Assembly: GCA_958295665.1 (NCBI GenBank)
Contig: OY282559.1
Span: 127,943,605-128,007,604, forward strand
Direction of reading: 5' to 3'
DNA length: 64,000 nt
From: Tipula vernalis
Lineage: Eukaryota; Arthropoda; Insecta; Diptera; Tipulidae
Of the stretch, positions 62,831 through 64,000 are shown piece after piece. A program made the position numbers and the translations under genes. The notes under the pieces were generated by a model. It had not been told where the DNA came from and did no database searches. It worked only from the letters and a program-made list of their open reading frames with translations. Within the stretch, counting starts at the first letter, position 1. Each line of letters starts with the position of its first letter.

Positions 62831-62949
62831 GGTTCTAGCGTTTACTACTGCAGTTGGTAGAATAGAAGCAGGAACAGAACTTGATACACGGAACGAATTT
62901 ACTCCACTGATTGTTCTTTGAATTACTGGTGGTAACTGTTGTGGAACTT

Positions 62950-63843
62950 TAACGTGGCCTTTGGTACTAGTAAGTGTTGGGGCAACTAGTCATGCTGAAC
63001 TATTCACGTCATTACCGGAGATGTTTGAATTCGTAGCTCCAGCAACTGACAAGGTGTTGTCGACTTTAGACTGATCAATTTGCAGAAAAGCATGATGCTT
63101 CTTATGACATTTAGCACATCTTCCTTTACTCTTACAATTATACGATAAGTGTGAAAAATACAAACGTCGTAAATTCGCACATCGTTGTGTCACGGGCATT
63201 CCTTTGAATTGGTTGCAGCTGGAATTGGTTGCTCTTAATCAACAAGTGATCTTTCACTTTGCATACTGAACAGACAGATTTGGTAGATGCATGCAATTTT
63301 CGGGTGTGCTTTGAATTTGATGACTACGGCTTACTATAAGTAGGATTAAATGTCACTGTTTCTAAGGAATTGGCTCGTGATTGTAGAAAATCGAAGAAAT
63401 CGTCAAGCGAAGGAAAATCATTTTCTGCTGAGTGTCTGGCCCATAACAGTTAAGATACTGGAAGACTGCCACTCGGTTAATGTCCTGAGAATGTCGGGTT
63501 ATTTATTTTGGGAAGCTTTACATCTGCTGTGTAGATACCCGTCTGTATGGTGCTATCACTGGGAATGATCCATACTATGCTCTCGAATGTGTTTACTCAG
63601 GTTAGCTACCACATTGTAGTAATTTTCTTCAAAGTCCGCCATATCGGAATTCTTGGTTGCGCACAAGTTGAAAATTGAAGTTCCTGTAGACGTGAAATCC
63701 TTTAGTAGAATTGAAGCTCTCTCTAATCGGACAGTTAGCTCCTCAATTGTTGTCGTTCTTGTAACTTTTTCGTTCACGTAAGTCACAAGTTTGGTCATCT
63801 GGCCTTTAATTACTGCCAGACGTTTTTTGGCAGCAGCTAACAT
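62950..63843 (-). pseudogene. BEL/Pao gag
   Basis: From ATG at 63843 a 95-codon minus frame reads LAAAKKRLAVIKGQMTKLVT and IEELTVRLERASILLKDF, the usual BEL gag N-terminus (a helical R---K--L-----). Further down, frame 63199-62990 has RRLYFSHLSYNCKSKGRCAK then CHKKHHAFL, a zinc-type C----C--C---HH-LL motif. The middle is shifted and partly lost. The block upstream, 63860-64000, would be leader and 5' LTR. Confidence 0.7.
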
Positions 63844-64000
63844 GTTCCGAGGATTATAGTAAGAGAATTCAATCCAGTTTCGAACTGATGATCTTATGAT
63901 TATGAAAAAATCATTCTTCTCATCAGGCCGCGGTGACTGGACTCTTTATACCACAATTTACATTATATATATACAGAATGTATTGTGCATTTAAGTACTA

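Larger units (their letters stand above)
56700..63860 (-). mobile_element. BEL/Pao LTR retrotransposon (minus strand), interrupted by a ~2.4 kb insert
   Basis: Minus-strand pieces run gag (63843 to about 62950), protease (near 62770), RT (62187-61311), RNase H (61336-60986, then 58530-58300 across the insert), integrase (58126-57066) and a C-terminal tail to about 56880, then a possible 3' LTR. The gag, D-S-G protease and RT-RNase H-integrase order are those of BEL/Pao. Coding resumes in register of content at 58530 after breaking off at about 60960, which defines a foreign insert of about 2.4 kb. Several shifts and stops make it dead. The 5' LTR would lie at or beyond the window end. Confidence 0.85.

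Noticed and set aside
1..64000. tRNA, rRNA or other standard RNA genes
   Set aside because: No tRNA A/B box pairs with cloverleaf symmetry or rRNA-like segments were noticed on reading; a covariance-model scan would be needed to exclude them fully.

Overview
The window is AT-rich nuclear DNA of an arthropod, most likely an insect (possibly Diptera). It has long introns with GT..AG junctions, many kinds of decayed transposon, and AT-rich spacers with poly-A/T runs. No prokaryotic, organellar or tRNA/rRNA gene was seen.

The only host gene I can support is a + strand, class A (rhodopsin-like) peptide-type GPCR spread over about 46.8 kb. Its coding exons are 4213-4325, 35932-36224, 36306-36947, 37015-37145 (or read-through to 37205), 50236-50505 (or read-through to 50517) and 50776-50970. 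All junctions keep frame. The longest model is 547 aa, with two nested alternative C-termini. Intron 1 (31.6 kb) and intron 4 (13.1 kb) hold most of the other content.

0-4 kb holds a 1.88 kb Tc1/mariner-superfamily element with about 550-600 bp inverted repeats, then the gene's probable 5' UTR. 4.3-35.9 kb (intron 1) holds, in order: BEL/Pao fragments split by a MITE-like inverted repeat; a composite tandem repeat at 9.4-10.4 kb; a decayed mariner with both ends and its TA duplication; LINE endonuclease and Tc1 fragments; a 164 bp hairpin; a coding-like relic of unknown nature; a degraded non-LTR element; a pogo-like non-autonomous element with a ~109 bp array inside it; a Helitron fragment; and a ~4.9 kb array of ~165 bp units whose last unit is inverted. 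37.1-50.2 kb (intron 4) holds a minus-strand Ty3/gypsy element resembling the CsRn1 type, an unexplained 1 kb block, and a plus-strand Ty3/gypsy element with an intact 3' LTR. 51-64 kb, downstream of the gene, holds a second relic of the first transposon family, another tandem array, a BEL gag fragment, a third Ty3/gypsy relic, and a minus-strand BEL/Pao element interrupted by a GC-rich insert of about 2.4 kb.

None of the transposable elements looks able to move on its own: all carry frameshifts, stops, deletions or lost catalytic residues. The most unusual themes are inverted terminal units closing two unrelated tandem arrays, and a transposon whose very long inverted repeats contain internal direct repeats. 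Family assignments come from reading translated motifs by eye; no database search was run.
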